From Collybiopsis luxurians FD-317 M1 (Eukaryota; Basidiomycota; Agaricomycetes; Agaricales; Omphalotaceae): a DNA stretch of 33,269 nucleotides. Below the pieces are notes generated by a model, which saw nothing but the letters and a program-made list of their open reading frames with translations, had not been told where the DNA came from and did no database searches. This document shows positions 17,931 to 30,128 of this stretch, in pieces; position 1 is the first letter of the stretch, and the number at the start of each line of letters is the position of its first letter. A program made the position numbers and the translations under genes. The stretch lies in assembly GCA_000827265.1 (NCBI GenBank), contig KN834753.1, forward strand, positions 177,030 to 210,298, read 5' to 3'.

Positions 17931-18645
17931 CAGCATGCGGTCCATATTGTCATCTCACTTTGCTTCGAAAGTATGGGCAGAGGCACTAGAGATAGGACAT
18001 TTCTACTTGGGACATAATGACTGAGTAAAATCAGTACTGGTTACAAAGCTATGGTACGCAGCTATTTTATATGCTGCTGAATTTTTCAAACATTGTACCA
18101 GGCATTCTAAGGCCAGTGAAATGTCCAAAAATCAATATTACGGACTTTCCTACTCTAGAACCCACTCTGTTCTGGGCATCTACTGCAGCATTCCTCGAAC
18201 CAAAACCATACATGATATCTGAGCAGTGGGCGCACTGTTCTATGAAAGTGGTTTCCTGTATTCTAGGTAATCATACACAAGTGGTACTCTACGGTGTCTT
18301 CCTGCCAAGGTTGCCGGGGTAGTAGTCATAGGGGAACAACAGATGTCCATGATGATCTAGGGATAGTGGGTAAAGGTGTGTTCATGCATTGCTCCTGTTG
18401 GATACAGAGCATCTCACTCTGTGTTCTTGTAGTTCGTGATGTTCTTGAATACTTGATTATGATATGTGAAAAAAATACTACAAGGCTTGCTCTTCAACTA
18501 CTGAAAATCCCATGTTTACCGTCAATGGTCTATCTAATCTCTTTAGACATCTAATACCACCCTCAAGAAATCAGCTCAGAATCCCATATTCGAATAATTC
18601 ACGCACCAGCCTTCAATTATGGAAGCAGTGGTGGATGACCATATT
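17931..18645. other. No clear gene; possible 3' part of a minus-strand remnant
   Basis: No family is recognised. Short minus-strand frames may continue the remnant at 18646-19433 but are too broken to support a call. Confidence 0.35.
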
Positions 18646-19433
18646 CTACGAATTGCATACATACACTGTGTTACAGTACATGTTGTTCCCAGCAGTGTTA
18701 AACTGCCCGCCTCCAATGGTAGCATTGGTGGCATTGGCAAGGGTGGTTGTTGGGTTCATGGGAGATGCAATACTGGTGCGTGATGGCCTGGGGACAACGG
18801 ATGACGGTACGTTCGAGCTCCCACTGCTTGGCCATTGTTTCTGCTGGTCTTCCAGTATTTTGTTTCTTACCCTCGTAGACTGTCCATCGAACTCATCTAT
18901 CAGCTGTTTACAATGTTCTATCGTCCTGTATTCAAAACATTCATCCAAAGCCATTCATTTTCAATATATATTGATGAACCATTACTGACCTAGAGAACTC
19001 TTGCAATCTACTCTCAAGTTGGTACAACATCTTGCTTTTCTGTTGCTCAGGTGCTGTGTCGTCCTTGTAAAGTATGATGTTCAATACAATCTTGACCAAA
19101 TTTGATAAATTTTTGACTGACTCTCCGTACACCAACGATAAGTTTGGTGGCTCGGTCTGTCCATGGATTGCTCTTCAATATGTCGTTACTTTAAGACCAA
19201 AAACCTGATTGACTTGCTTTGACCTCCATATTTCTAGCCTCTATTTCCAACAATCCAAGATTTTCCAAAGTCAGCAAGTATCTTTCGCTACTGGTGCCTT
19301 CAACCATTGTCGCACTAGATGTACATATGGCTAGACAGCTTTTTATTATAAGCAGCAAGTAAGTGGCGACAAAATTTGGCCATGTGTGGGGATGTCGGCT
19401 ACTTCCCAAATGACCGAGATGACTTTCTATCAA
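18646..19433 (-). pseudogene. Decayed minus-strand gene, possibly an Agaricomycete NLR-like N-terminal region
   Basis: Three open pieces lie on the minus strand: 19433-19191, 19135-18941 and 18954-18646. They read as a helical, Gln-rich protein (APEQQKSKMLYQLESRLQEF), then CFEYRTIEHCKQLIDEFDGQ, then a Ser/Pro/Thr linker and NATIGGGQFNTAGNN. The last motif resembles the N-ATI-x-GG-x-FN signature I know from linkers of Agaricomycete STAND/NLR-like proteins; this is recall, not a search result. A donor-like GTCAGT follows LQEF, but the expected acceptor before the next piece is missing, so I treat it as broken. It could also be an unrelated lineage-specific protein. Confidence 0.35.
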
Positions 19434-19439
19434 TCTTGT

Positions 19440-20167
19440 TCCGAACTACGGCAGATTAGAGGAGTGGAAGGGTTTCTAACGACATTGTTCCAAACAGATG
19501 GGAGGGACTTTCTAACAATATTGTTGTGCGATTGGATGGGATGGAAGGGTAGACAATGCATGTGCTGGTTCCGTCGCTCTACAGCGCACGCCGCAAGGAC
19601 GGTTGGCTCTCGCTCGTACCAGTTGGATTGGACGACGCGGACTCAAAATAGCTTCGGGTAGCCCTGACATCCGTCTGATGATAACACAGAGGTCAGACGA
19701 TATTCAGACGATGTCAAGACGACGATTTACCCTAGAATTTTGAGTTTGTAGTTCATGGTTCAATGACATCATTTCATTTGGATTTGAGATTGAACGTTGT
19801 TTCATCGCAGACACTGAATACCCAGTATTTGCCCGCCTTTTGCCGCAACAAGTCAAGATGCGGTCTTCTATAGAGACCTTATTATTTTTGCATAATTAGA
19901 TATCTGTCAGTTCTTACGGCTTCTGTTCCGCGTTGGTTAGGCTTTTAGGTGTATATCAGACCAATATTCTAGGGCAGCGAAATCAAGAATTCTCGCTCGT
20001 GTCATTCACTACACACATATTATATCTATCCTCCTTTAAAGAGATCGTCCGAATAGAAGGTGGAACTCATACGCTTTCAACGATAATGATACAGTACAGT
20101 GCTACAATACAGACGTGTTACTGGGAAAGGTGAATGTCCGGTTCATTTGGTGTGATGAGCTATGGAC
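19440..20167. other. Intergenic region and hsp20 3' flank
   Basis: No supported gene. Bases nearest 20167 are presumably the 3' untranslated region of hsp20. A short partial repeat (ggaGGGAcTTTCTAACaa-like, 19470-19525) was noted. Confidence 0.4.
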
Positions 20168-20751
20168 TCAGGAGATCGTAATCTTCCTCGGAGTCTGCTC
20201 AGCGCTAGCCTTTGGGAATGTCACCGTCAGGACACCATTCTCCATTGAAGCTTTGATTTCGTCTTCCTGCAAGGTCATCGCATTAATACCACAATGTTTC
20301 GATACCATCACTGTGACGAAATATGACTTACCTTAACACCCTGAGGCAACTGCAGCGTGCGGGAGAATTTTCCAAACTTTCTCTCCCTCACTGCATAACC
20401 GTCCTGCTCCCGGTCCTCCGACTGCTTTGTTTCCGCTGCGACCGTCAGGCGGCCATTATGCATGTCGAGTTGGATATCCTCCTTCTTTACACCGGGGAAC
20501 TCGAACATCGCTGTGACGACGTTCTTCTCTTTATCTTCATGCAGATCCATTCTATAAACAAATGGTATGTCAGAATTTCACGTCGCCAGGGGAAGGCGCG
20601 AAGAATGTACTCACTTGGGTCTCAAGAACCTCGACATGTCGCTCCTCTCCGTCAGGGCCTGACTTTGGCCTTGAGATGAGGCGCGGGTGCCAAATACCTC
20701 ATCGAAGAGGCGATCGAAGTGGTAGCTTGGTTCGTAGAAGTAGACAGACAT
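20168..20751 (-). CDS. hsp20: Small heat-shock protein, Hsp20 / alpha-crystallin family
   Basis: Exons on the minus strand are 20751-20615, 20551-20332 and 20266-20168; introns are 63 and 65 nt with GTGAGT...TATAG and GTAAGT...TGCAG. Phases agree and give 151 residues, the usual size. Residues 1-46 are the variable N-terminus (MSVYFYEPSYHFDRLFDEVF). The alpha-crystallin domain starts at MDLHEDKEKNVV with FEFPGVKKEDI, NGRLTVAAE and RKFGKFSRTLQLP, and ends with ASMENGVLTVTFPK. The ending RKITIS includes the C-terminal I-x-I motif used for oligomer assembly. Such proteins are ATP-independent holdases in the cytosol. The promoter with TATA box and heat-shock elements predicts HSF control. A broken copy lies at 17440-17930. 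Confidence 0.93.
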
Positions 20752-20848
20752 TCTGTGTTTGTGTACTTGTGTAAGAGGTAATCAGATGAGATGTTGTGAG
20801 ATGTTGAAAACAGGTTGAAACTTGAAGGAGAGCGGGCTGAGAGGTTGG

Positions 20849-20856
20849 TATTTATA
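20849..20856 (-). promoter_or_regulatory. TATA box of hsp20
   Basis: TATAAATA on the minus strand, about 100 bases upstream of the start codon at 20751. Confidence 0.75.
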
Positions 20857-20869
20857 CCTCCCTTCAAAA

Positions 20870-20879
20870 ATTCTCGAAC
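20870..20879 (-). promoter_or_regulatory. Proximal heat-shock element
   Basis: aTTCtcGAAc, two perfect inverted nGAAn units about 14 bases beyond the TATA box. Destroyed in the pseudogene copy. Confidence 0.7.
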
Positions 20880-20949
20880 AGTCCATGTATCGTAAAACTT
20901 TAAAGCCACGTCAGCTGCTGTGGGTTTCGCGAGTAAGCGAGAATTCGAA

Positions 20950-20964
20950 GGAACCTTCTCGATC
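20950..20964 (-). promoter_or_regulatory. Distal heat-shock element
   Basis: gGAAccTTCt followed by a partial third unit (cGAtc), preceded by a GAATTC; about 200 bases upstream of the start codon. Confidence 0.6.
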
Positions 20965-20989
20965 TATTTGAGTAAGTAGGCGCCCATGA

Positions 20990-23608
20990 TAGGCGCCCTC
21001 ATTTGAAATTTCTTAGCCTTTGAACCAAACGTACCTTATACTTTTTTTCTCTGCTCCTCTGGCATGCTCTTCATTCGAGTGTACTTAAATGGGAGCGAAT
21101 GAATCAGAGGCTTAAATGTCATTCCTGTGCGGTTACACCAACTCCGTTGTCATTTGTACCCGTACTTAAGTTTGAATCAGCACACGAGGATGCCTCCACA
21201 GACAGCACAGAATCCCGGCCAAGATGTTTATCTGCTCGTCTGAAATAAAGCCCCACTGTTCCCAGTCATCAAATGACCAGGATTATTCCGGCCTCGATTA
21301 TCTCTTGAATTGAGTCCGAATCAAGTTAGCCGGAGAGAGAAGACGGCCGATCCTGTAAGATAAGTGCACACGTTGTATTTGGGCTTCAAACATGACCTGT
21401 CAAGTTGGTCACCTAATGTCAAGTACTTACGAACATACAGCACGAACAAGTGACAGAGATTTCATTGGCGCTCGGATATGACTGACACGACAAATTCTTA
21501 CGTTCAACCGACGAATGTCCCAAGCCGCGATGAAAAAATGATGAGGCTCTCAGCAGGTAGTTCCCAAACCATTAGAAGTGATAGCGTGAGCGAGCCACTG
21601 AGTCTCTGACAACGTCTCCAGACGCGGAGTGGAATTGTGCGGGCCAAAGTGTGTGTGTGCTCTTGCCGACGATTCTGCGAGACGTGGAGGATATCTTGAG
21701 TCGCGATGAATGGTCTATGAGGCTGTTAGTACTAGGGTTTTCCGCGATCCTTAGAAGTGGCAGCGTGGGCGAACCAATGGGCAGCTGACCGCGCCTCCGA
21801 ACGCAGCGTGTATTTGTGCGTGCCAGCGATATGTGTTCGAACCTGCAAATCTTTCAGCGCAAGGAAGGTCTACGCAGTTGTTACAAGTGACTATGCACCG
21901 ATTTCAAGGCGGAATCAATGGTACAGGAATAACATGTGCTATGTGTATCAGAGATGTGAATATGGTTTGCACATGTGAAGAGCCGTCATTTACCATCTGA
22001 AGCTACTAACGAGCGATGACCCGGGTCTTGAATACGGTTGCCGAAAAGCAAAACCTTGATGATGGAGTTGATTTGCGGAGACTTTCGTGGCTTTTTTGCT
22101 ATATTAGGTTTTGAATTTCGGTCAGGAGGGAAGGAGAAAAGGACAAGCATTTTACCCGCCTTGTACGGTCACAGGAATTTGCCGATTGTCTCCCTTGGGC
22201 CGTTCCTGCACTACGGCGATGAGTACACGGTGATATAGATAATATGATATGAATGAACATTCTTCGGAGCATCAATGGAAGTCAGGGAAATGACCCACGA
22301 ACAACGTCGGTGGTGGTTACATACTCTTTTTCTTTTCGTCGTTCGAACACGGTTGCATGAAATACTTACAACTCGATGACTTTTTACGTTCAAACGATGC
22401 TTGCAGTTCGAGAACAGTTCTGCAAATATTCGAAGGCTGAACGAACCACGAAAAGAAAGCAGCTTGCACTCGACAAACGTACAAGAGAAACACAGGGACA
22501 AATTGGACCAACGATGTGACTGCAGATTTAACTAAACTTTTTCTCTGTTGCGAAATGGGCAAGATGTACTTACAAGCCAGCTGATTATCGCGTCGCGTGT
22601 AGATCGCGTGTGTGTATGGATAGTAATCGAACCATGGGGCCGTGGTTCATTGGGGTTTACCCTGTGGCAGGCATTCCCGAGAGCCGGGCCTGCGTGACGG
22701 CTACGTCGACGATGGCGTGCGTACACATTGTCCTTGTTTTTTTTCTCTTGCGACCAACTCAAACTCTTTCGTCCCTCTCAGAAATTCACACTTGCTACAC
22801 ATTTCTGGACATGAACTCAGGTCAGAGGGCATCTCAAAAGACAATGGAGGGCTGGATACTGCTATCGGATGAAGTTGGAATTGGGAACAAAGGAGTTGGG
22901 GAAGGGTTCTGAATGGACTGGGCAAGGTTTATGGATGTTTGGATGAATTGGCTATTGAGCTTCAAGGTCTGGACAAAGTAGCAAAATAGCGCAGAAGGCT
23001 CAGCATTGGCTCGTTCACCCGCTCATTGTTCGACGTGTTGGGGAATAATGCCGACAATGCCGAAGGGTCCGGTAATGGCCGAAGTGATCCAAAAGAGGAA
23101 ATGGTCCGTGCGTTTTCTCCCACGCAGGTGTCAGAAATCACTGTTTGTTTGGTCACAGTTCCGCTCTTTCCACTACTTCGAATTCGATCGCCGTATCCCC
23201 CTGTCCTCCTCCGTCCCCATCCCAAGTTCTCGTCCCCGCTCAGTCCCGCCTTTCTTGCAAGTCTTATTATCATTTGCCTCTATTAACTAGGCTCAGCTCT
23301 TTATTTCACACAGAGACTGAGCTTTTGCAACATTTTGGCCGTAAATTCACGCGTCGAACGCGCATATTGCGCATACATCCTCTTTCTCTCGATAAACAAC
23401 CTCCGACATCCTGGATTCTTCATTTCCTCCCCATCTTCGTCAGCATCAGGCCGACGAGGACTTTATTAACAAGTCTTTGCTTGAACAACTCGACGCTGAA
23501 CCCATAATATCATCGTCTTCGCTCTCCGACTCTTCTGCCTCTGACCATCCTCTTTCCTCGGCCTCTAATCCAAATTCTTCCCCAGAATCCTCTCCAGTGC
23601 TACCTTTA
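20990..23608. other. Long intergenic region between hsp20 and whi3-like gene
   Basis: I see no supported gene. It holds an imperfect tandem duplication at 21527-21850 (period about 176-179) and, near the right end, a pyrimidine-rich leader with an ACGCGT site (23349-23354). Bases 23444-23608 may be coding for the next gene (see that entry). Confidence 0.5.
21527..21850. repeat. Imperfect tandem duplication, period about 176-179 bp
   Basis: Both units start gcgatga (21527 and 21703) and share ttagaagtg (21572 and 21751), agcgtg, gcgagcc/gcgaacc, and an ttgtgcg stretch, with many substitutions and small gaps. Non-coding. Confidence 0.6.
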
Positions 23609-26600
23609 ATGCGTCAACAACCACAGAGGCCTGATTCCCCATCGGAACACTTCACAATGTATACTGAATTCGAGCCGGACAAAAAGTCTGCTCTAAACGG
23701 CTACCATCGCTCTTCCTTTACCTCTATTCCCAATGCAACTCGGCCTTCGAAACATCACACAACTCCCTCTTCCACAATGCCATCTACCAATCCTACTATT
23801 TACCGAGATGCTGCACCCCCGGCTTTTCACCCCGATGCATACGGTCCTGCCCAACCTTTCGTCGATCCATCCAGGCCAAATTTCTCTGCACCATTCGCTC
23901 TCAATGAACCCTTTCCGAGTTATAATAAGCCGTCGCTTCCGTCGCAACCGCATTCTCTCCCGCATGCCGTTAATCCTCATCCTGTGTCGATGTCCTCACA
24001 GACTCCCTACGGACCTCACTTGGCGACCAACAACGTGTCTATGTCTGGAAACGCTGGGCATAGTAGTGCTGGAAACGCCGGCAATCCCCCTTCTCAAGAA
24101 GACATCTCGACAATTTTCGTAGTTGGATTTCCGGATGACATGCAGGTACGTCTAAATTCTTATTTTACCGGTCGAATTGTCACTTAGTACTTTCCAATAG
24201 GAACGAGAATTTCAAAATATGTTTACATTCTGTGCTGGCTTCGAGGCTGCCACATTGAAAATCCCTAACAAAGAATATACCGCCTATGGAATTTCTGGTG
24301 CCACGAATAATCCTCCCGCAGCACCTCCACCTGGTCTTCAAAACATTGCTATCGTCCGGGCCCAGGCTGCTATGAACGACCCTTATAATCTCGTCACTAT
24401 GAACCAAGGAGGAGTTGTCGTTGACGGCGGCAGAGATGGGACCATGACTAGTTGGCCAACGGTTCCGATGGACGACTCATACTACCCGTCAGGGTTTATT
24501 GGGGGACTGGTACCTGGTGTCGGGGGTCCTGCCAACTCGGTAACCCTTGGCCCTAATCCTAACCCTAGTGCCTCCGGCCCGGTTGCTCCCCGGAAGCAAA
24601 TCATTGGGTTTGCCAAATTTAGAACACGAGAAGCGGCTATGGAAGCAAGGGATGTCCTGCAGGGCCGTCGTGTTGACATTGAGAAGGGCTCAGTTTTGAA
24701 AGCTGAGATGGCGAAGAAGAATCTGCACACAAAGCGAGGAGTCACCGCGAACGGAAATGCAGGAACTAACATTGGACCTGTCAATGGTGGCTTAGCTCCG
24801 TCAGGCAACCTCAACGCTGTACCGAATGCTGGCGTCAACGGTACCGGCTTTCCTGGTAATCCTGCCCCGTCTCAATATGACAAGTATGCTTTTGTACCCG
24901 CGCCTGGTCTAGTAGCGGGTGAGATTGGAGGTATGAGCGCTCGGGAGAGAGAGTTGGGAACGCTCGGTGCCATGGGCTTCTTATCCGCTGGCTCGTCGAA
25001 TGCTTCTGGCTCATCTGGTGCCACGGCCCTTCCTTCTTCTTCGAAAGACCTGTCAAAGCTGTGGGATGACGAAGGCTGGGAGCGAGAACGCAAGATCGCT
25101 GGCGTCTCCTCCGTGGACGAGTCTTCTGGTCCCATCATCTCCAGGGAAGGTGGCCGTCGACGAAGTGAAGCCAAGGACGAGAAGCAGCCACTCCGAAGGG
25201 GTTCAGGCTCAGCTTTTGAAGCCTTTCATTCGGTACCGGTAGGCTTTCAGACGTCCCTGGTATCCCCTCCTCTCCCCAGAGCCAAGCCTTACGCTTTGAC
25301 GCCTTTGGCTCAAGATGAAGGAACACCAGGTCCTTGGGACCAATTTCCAGCATCGAATCCTCCCTCCTCTGTCAATGGTCATTCCAGAACATCTCCGGCT
25401 TCTAGTGTTACCGGTGGTTCGTCTCACTCCAAGGATGCCTCTAGAGATGATGAGGATGTGCATACAAACCCAGAGATGGAGCTTGAGGATCCCAATCTTA
25501 CGGCGAAGGAGATTGACGTCGCTCAGATTGCTCGAGCTATCGGGAGTATGGCCGTTTCGTCGAATGCGCATATGAACGGCACCGTCTCCGGCCCTCATGC
25601 GATGAACGGCTCAATGTCGCAAGGGAACACATCTCCCCAGCTGCCGTCACCGTCGAGCGGAAGTGGTACCAGTGCCTCCACGCACTCTGGTGGAATCTCA
25701 GCTTCTGCTGCCCTCTCCTCGTCCTCGTCCTCTTCCAGCCTCCGTCATGCACAGCCCCCTTGTCCACCAGCCTTTGCTCCCCAGAATAATTCGATGCTTT
25801 CGTCCACACTTCCGGGTCTCGTGTCCGGGGTAGACCAGAATCCCCCTATTAATACTCTTTATGTGGGGAATCTGCCGATTTCGCCTCCGCCATTGGGATG
25901 CCCACCGGACATTCTAGAGGAAAGTTTGAGAGAACTATTCCGTACCAGGCCCGGCTTTAGGAGATTATCTTTCAAGCAGAAGAGCACTGGTCCGATGTGC
26001 TTTGTCGAGGTAAAGGCGTCTTTTTCTTTTCATCTTAAGATATCATTGCTGACTCGTGAATTCGTAGTTCGAGGATGTCAATGCGGCAACTAGGACTATG
26101 AATGAGCTCTATGGTAACACGCTTAACGGTCTCGTCAAGGGTGGTGGTATCAGGCTTTCGTACAGCAAGAATCCGTTAGGTGTTCGTACCCCAACGAGTG
26201 CGAATGGTCCAGGACCAGGTTTGCAGCAGCAGCTTCTCCAACATCAGCAAGGACGCGATGACAGGGAACGTGGCGACAAGTTTGGCTATGGTGGTGCTCA
26301 AGCTCTATCCCCCACTCCCCACCATCCCTCTTCTAATCATCGGCTGTCTCATCCGCATGAGTACATGATCTCCCCGCCTCCGCCTCGCTTCGCAGGGACC
26401 TCAACCACGCCGAACATGTCCTTTGGCAACTTTTCCTCGTCATTCCGTCCAGTAGGCAGCTCTCACGTTTCTGTCGGCTCGGCGTCATCGAACTATTTAT
26501 TCGGAACTGCCAACTCCTCTCTTCAGGGAGCTCCGGCTCCCGGAGTGGGCTACCGTGCAGATACTTTTGGCGATGTGCAGGGTCAAGGCCCGAACATGGC

Positions 26601-26697
26601 ATTCTCCCCGTTTGACTCTCACCTCGACCACCCTCAGATGCCACAGGTGTCGCCGTTACCGATGCAGCCGAATTCCAATCAGAACCAAAATTTCTAG
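23609..26697 (+). CDS. whi3: Whi3-like RNA-binding protein with two RRM domains
   Basis: Exons are 23609-24145, 24201-26009 and 26068-26697; introns of 55 and 58 nt, all phase 0; about 991 residues. RRM1 begins STIFVVGFPDDMQ (about 166) and ends with IIGFAKFRTREAAMEARDVL and LKAEMAKKN (about 313-350), with a Pro/Gly/Asn-rich insertion of over 100 residues in its middle. RRM2 (about 728-815) has NTLYVGNLP, GPMCFVEF and IRLSYSKNPLG. The rest is low-complexity Ser/Gly/Asn/Pro. Yeast Whi3 binds mRNAs including that of the G1 cyclin Cln3 and forms condensates; transfer of that role to this fungus is inference. The frame stays open back to 23396 without an ATG, and QHQADEDFINK looks coding after an acceptor-like TTCGTCAG (ends 23443), so an upstream first exon is possible. 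Confidence 0.88.
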
Positions 26698-28014
26698 ACG
26701 GATATTGATGCACCTTCTTCGCATTGAACGTATACCCCCTCATATCTCCTCTTAATGCATCTATAGAAGTGATACATGCAATCATTGGGCATTCTCCATA
26801 CATGTCCGCGATACCTCCACCCTTGTTGCTGCTCATATCATTATCTCTCGCGTTTCGGCAAGTGCACATCCATATTTTATTTTGCTAGGGTTTGCTCGAT
26901 CTTCTCTTTGCGTGTCATGGTCATTGTTTGCAACCTATCTCGAGTCTGTCTGCATATTCATCTCCTTTTTGCAAATGTCTGTATTCACCAGTTCTGTTCC
27001 TCTGCATTTCCGCAAGTTGCATCTCATCAATCCAACCCCCACTGTGTCTATAACTTTCTGTGACATCTCTCTTTTTCGGTCGTCATTCCCACCTTTTATT
27101 TATTTGTTGTCTCCTCAACAGTATTCGGACTGTCTGCGTCATTTGTTGTCCCTGTCTTCTGTCATGTTTCGTGCTCGTTTACAATCATCACCTGCTGCTC
27201 TTTCCAGAATATATATCATCCTTCTTCATATATACGATACGATACGAGATACATCAAGATAGTTTGTGTTTTACGCTTCGACCTAGTCCTACTTTTTGAA
27301 ATTGCTAATTCATTCTCACTCCCCTGCGATACTTTACCTTCGTCCCAGACTCTGCTTTTCGTTCTCTGCTTACTTTCGTCCCCAGGTCCCTTCGTCTTCT
27401 TCATTCGCGCATCACACACACACACAACCATGCATACAACACCGCAATGTATTGCCTGCATCCTTTGAAACCCATCTTATATCGCTATTCCCGTTGGTTC
27501 TGCTTCATCCGTCCTTTCGTTATTCTCATCTATGGTCCCTCATCGTGTCGGATACAACATATATTTTATCTATTCATATGCAACACTCAAATTTTCTCTC
27601 CTATTTACGAGTTTCGAGTCTTCCTTTTTTTTTTTTTTGTTTTCCTTCCACTCTCAGACCTGCATCGTTTCATCTTGTGTCTTTACCATAGCTTCATTAT
27701 CTCCTCTATAGCCCTTTGCAGATATACTCTCGAAAGATCCAAGAGAAATTGACCCTGTGTACTATAGCTTCATACCTTACCATACTCACTTGACGAATAT
27801 AAATTTCATTTGCGATTCATAATCATTTTGTGTGAGGTTGTAGAAGGATCTTTTTTGAAATGTTTACGCCGAATGAGCTGTAACAGTAAGAACGTAGGCG
27901 TTACTGAAGCTAAAAGAACTTTTTTCTCCGGAACTGAGGTTGAACGAAAATAGGAGATCAATCAAGTTGAGTCCAGACTTAAACTCGACCGCCTGATTAT
28001 AGAACTTAAAAAAT
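26698..28014. other. Pyrimidine-rich gene-free region downstream of whi3-like gene
   Basis: The plus strand is T/C-rich for about a kilobase, with short repeats such as (CA)n near 27415 and (ATACG)n near 27235. Open frames here are hydrophobic and Ser/Phe-rich, as expected of T/C-rich non-coding DNA. It includes the 3' untranslated region. Confidence 0.5.
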
Positions 28015-28111
28015 ATGGATTCTCCAAAGAAGCCGAAAAAGGACGTTGCTGAAGGTTCTTCCGAAGAGCCAATACAACCTCGCCGTAAACTGGGCTGGAT
28101 GTATGTATGAT
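28015..28111 (+). other. Small basic ORF, possible 5' fragment of a gene
   Basis: ATG 28015 opens a 31-residue frame rich in Lys/Glu/Pro (MDSPKKPKKDVAEGSSEEP) ending at TGA 28108-28110. A GTATGT at 28101 and a T-tract plus AG at 28132 look like splice sites, but the 32-nt spacing is short for an intron and the next exon closes quickly. No family recognised. Confidence 0.2.
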
Positions 28112-28167
28112 CAGTGAGCTAAATTTTTTTAGCCTGGAGTGGGGAGTCTGGACGGAGTCCCACACAT

Positions 28168-28237
28168 ATTGTGGCGTTTAGTGCGTCGTGGTGGTGTCCC
28201 GGATTGTGGCGTTCAGTGCGTCGAGGTGGTGTCCCAG
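28168..28237. repeat. 35-bp tandem duplication
   Basis: attgtggcgttYagtgcgtc... occurs twice, 28168-28202 and 28203-28237, with three differences. The period is not a multiple of three and there is no open frame through it. Confidence 0.85.
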
Positions 28238-30128
28238 TCATCTATGAAAGTCAGCTCAGTTCTGTGCCCTGCCGTGTACGCGGTTGGATGGGAATGAGCT
28301 TATCATTGGCTCAGAAACATTCTGATGCTCCACAATCTCCGCCGAAAAAAAAGGCGGAGAGAAAAACTAGCTCAGGGCTTCTGAATTACTACTGCCACGC
28401 CACGCCCCCCGACTCAGACAAGCTGAGATATGAGTTCGATAATTGTAGCAGCCTGCCTGCGCGGCAAGTGGAGTCCCAATGTGCATGATCCTCTGCTCTT
28501 GTCACACTGACTGAGCTACGATAGATCCGGCAGCTGCTTCTTGGTCCATGTTGTGGTACCTTCTTCCATGCTCATGCAGCATCAAAATTAGGGACGAGAA
28601 ATTGGCTCGAACTGGATTCCCTTGGTTTACCTCCCAGTTTAATGCCATGAACTATTTTCTTGTGCTAAAGATAACCATTACGACCTCAATATTCGGGAAA
28701 TGTACCTCATACACGTACCAAAAGATCGACTTGAACAGCATTTTGAGCGCTATCTATTTTTGCTCATCATCGCGGTTAGTTTTTGAAATTTACTTCTGAC
28801 AAGGAGGCGACTATGTCTTTCTCTGCAGACAGGCTGAGCTCGGATGTCCAACGCAACTGCCCTCGATTCACTAGTGATAGTAACAGATGCAATACTTATT
28901 TTTACCTAAGTCTTTGTCCTTTCCATAGCGGCGAAAGCAACTCCTAGGTGTCAGCTTTACCTGTGCTGTTTGGTGCTTGTAGCAGATGCTTCGGCAGGCG
29001 ATGTGCAATGGACGAGTTCGAGCCCAGTTTAGAAATGTCCCTAGCAGCGCTATTTCCAGGAACTACAGACTACTTACTTGAACCATGAACGCAGACGATA
29101 ATCTATCACGGTTGTGACTTCGACGCCAGTCACTGAAGTACAGCATCAATTGACGCTGAGAATAGATTGCTGTGTGCGACAGGTGAACGATGTTTGATCT
29201 GGAATTCAGAATAAGCGCATTGTCCGTTCCAGACTATTTGTGCGGCTAGACGGGGTTCTGGTAGTGCCGATGATAGTATTGGGTGAGTTTAGGCTAGAAC
29301 ATCTCACGCGAGTCGACGCAAGCAGATGGTGTAATCGGCAGAGACTGGTTTCGAGATGACAATGACAAGCTAGATGAAGCAAAATTCGGCTTAGTGGGAG
29401 CAATTCGTTGCGGTGCACAGGCACAGCGAGTACCCGTGTCAATGATATCGTGAACTTTGCCTATGTGCGAGTAATTTCAATTTGACTCTTGAACACTTAA
29501 AATTCAGCTCCTATTTAGGAAAAAAACAGAAAGACCGCCGGTCACTTACTGCACTGTGTATGTTGATGAACAAACAACCAGATCATCATTTTGACGTATT
29601 GAAACCTGATAAATTCAAAGTCCTGGGTCCTGGGAGGAGAAAGTGATAAAATTCAAAATTCCATGAACATCGAAGCGACCAGGATACGCAGACACGGGTA
29701 TTTCCCGATAGCAGAACTGATCTCGTTAGCAAGTACGACCCAAGGGTACTTGATATCAAACCGCTGTTTCGTCAAGCGAGGCTCGAACTGCGGGAAGTGT
29801 GTACATTCGGGCGCAGCTCGGGGTGAGCCCAGGGATCAAAGGGAGATGGTTCCTCTTGAAAGTTTATAGCTGGAAAGGAATTCCTTGTTTTTTTTTTTAG
29901 AAAATCGTAGAAGGAATACCTGACGGTTAAGTTGATGGAAAGTTCTTTTTGGAAAAAATTGAGAGCAACATGTACACCGTACGAGTCGGACTGAGCCGAA
30001 CTGGAGATTTCACGTGTTCGTGGACCATTGAATTCATGGAATGGAAATGCATTGTCATGTGTTAATTCCTTGTCAAGCGAGCAGTTGGATGCACTCATTT
30101 TTCTCTCTTTTCTCTCCTCCGCTCTCTC
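28238..30128. other. Intergenic region without recognised gene
   Basis: Contains a hairpin with 8-bp arms around nine bases, mostly A (28336-28360). No coding region with family-like sequence on either strand. The last 100 bases are the pyrimidine-rich promoter side of the next gene. Confidence 0.5.

Noticed and set aside
21820..21850. TTCGAACC resembling a tRNA B box
   Set aside because: No A box, acceptor stem or cloverleaf could be built around it.
28336..28360. Hairpin with A-rich loop resembling a terminator
   Set aside because: Bacterial-type terminators are not expected in this genome and no gene ends here.
28171..28488. 105-codon plus-strand open frame
   Set aside because: Runs through the 35-bp tandem duplication and a hairpin; no recognisable motif.
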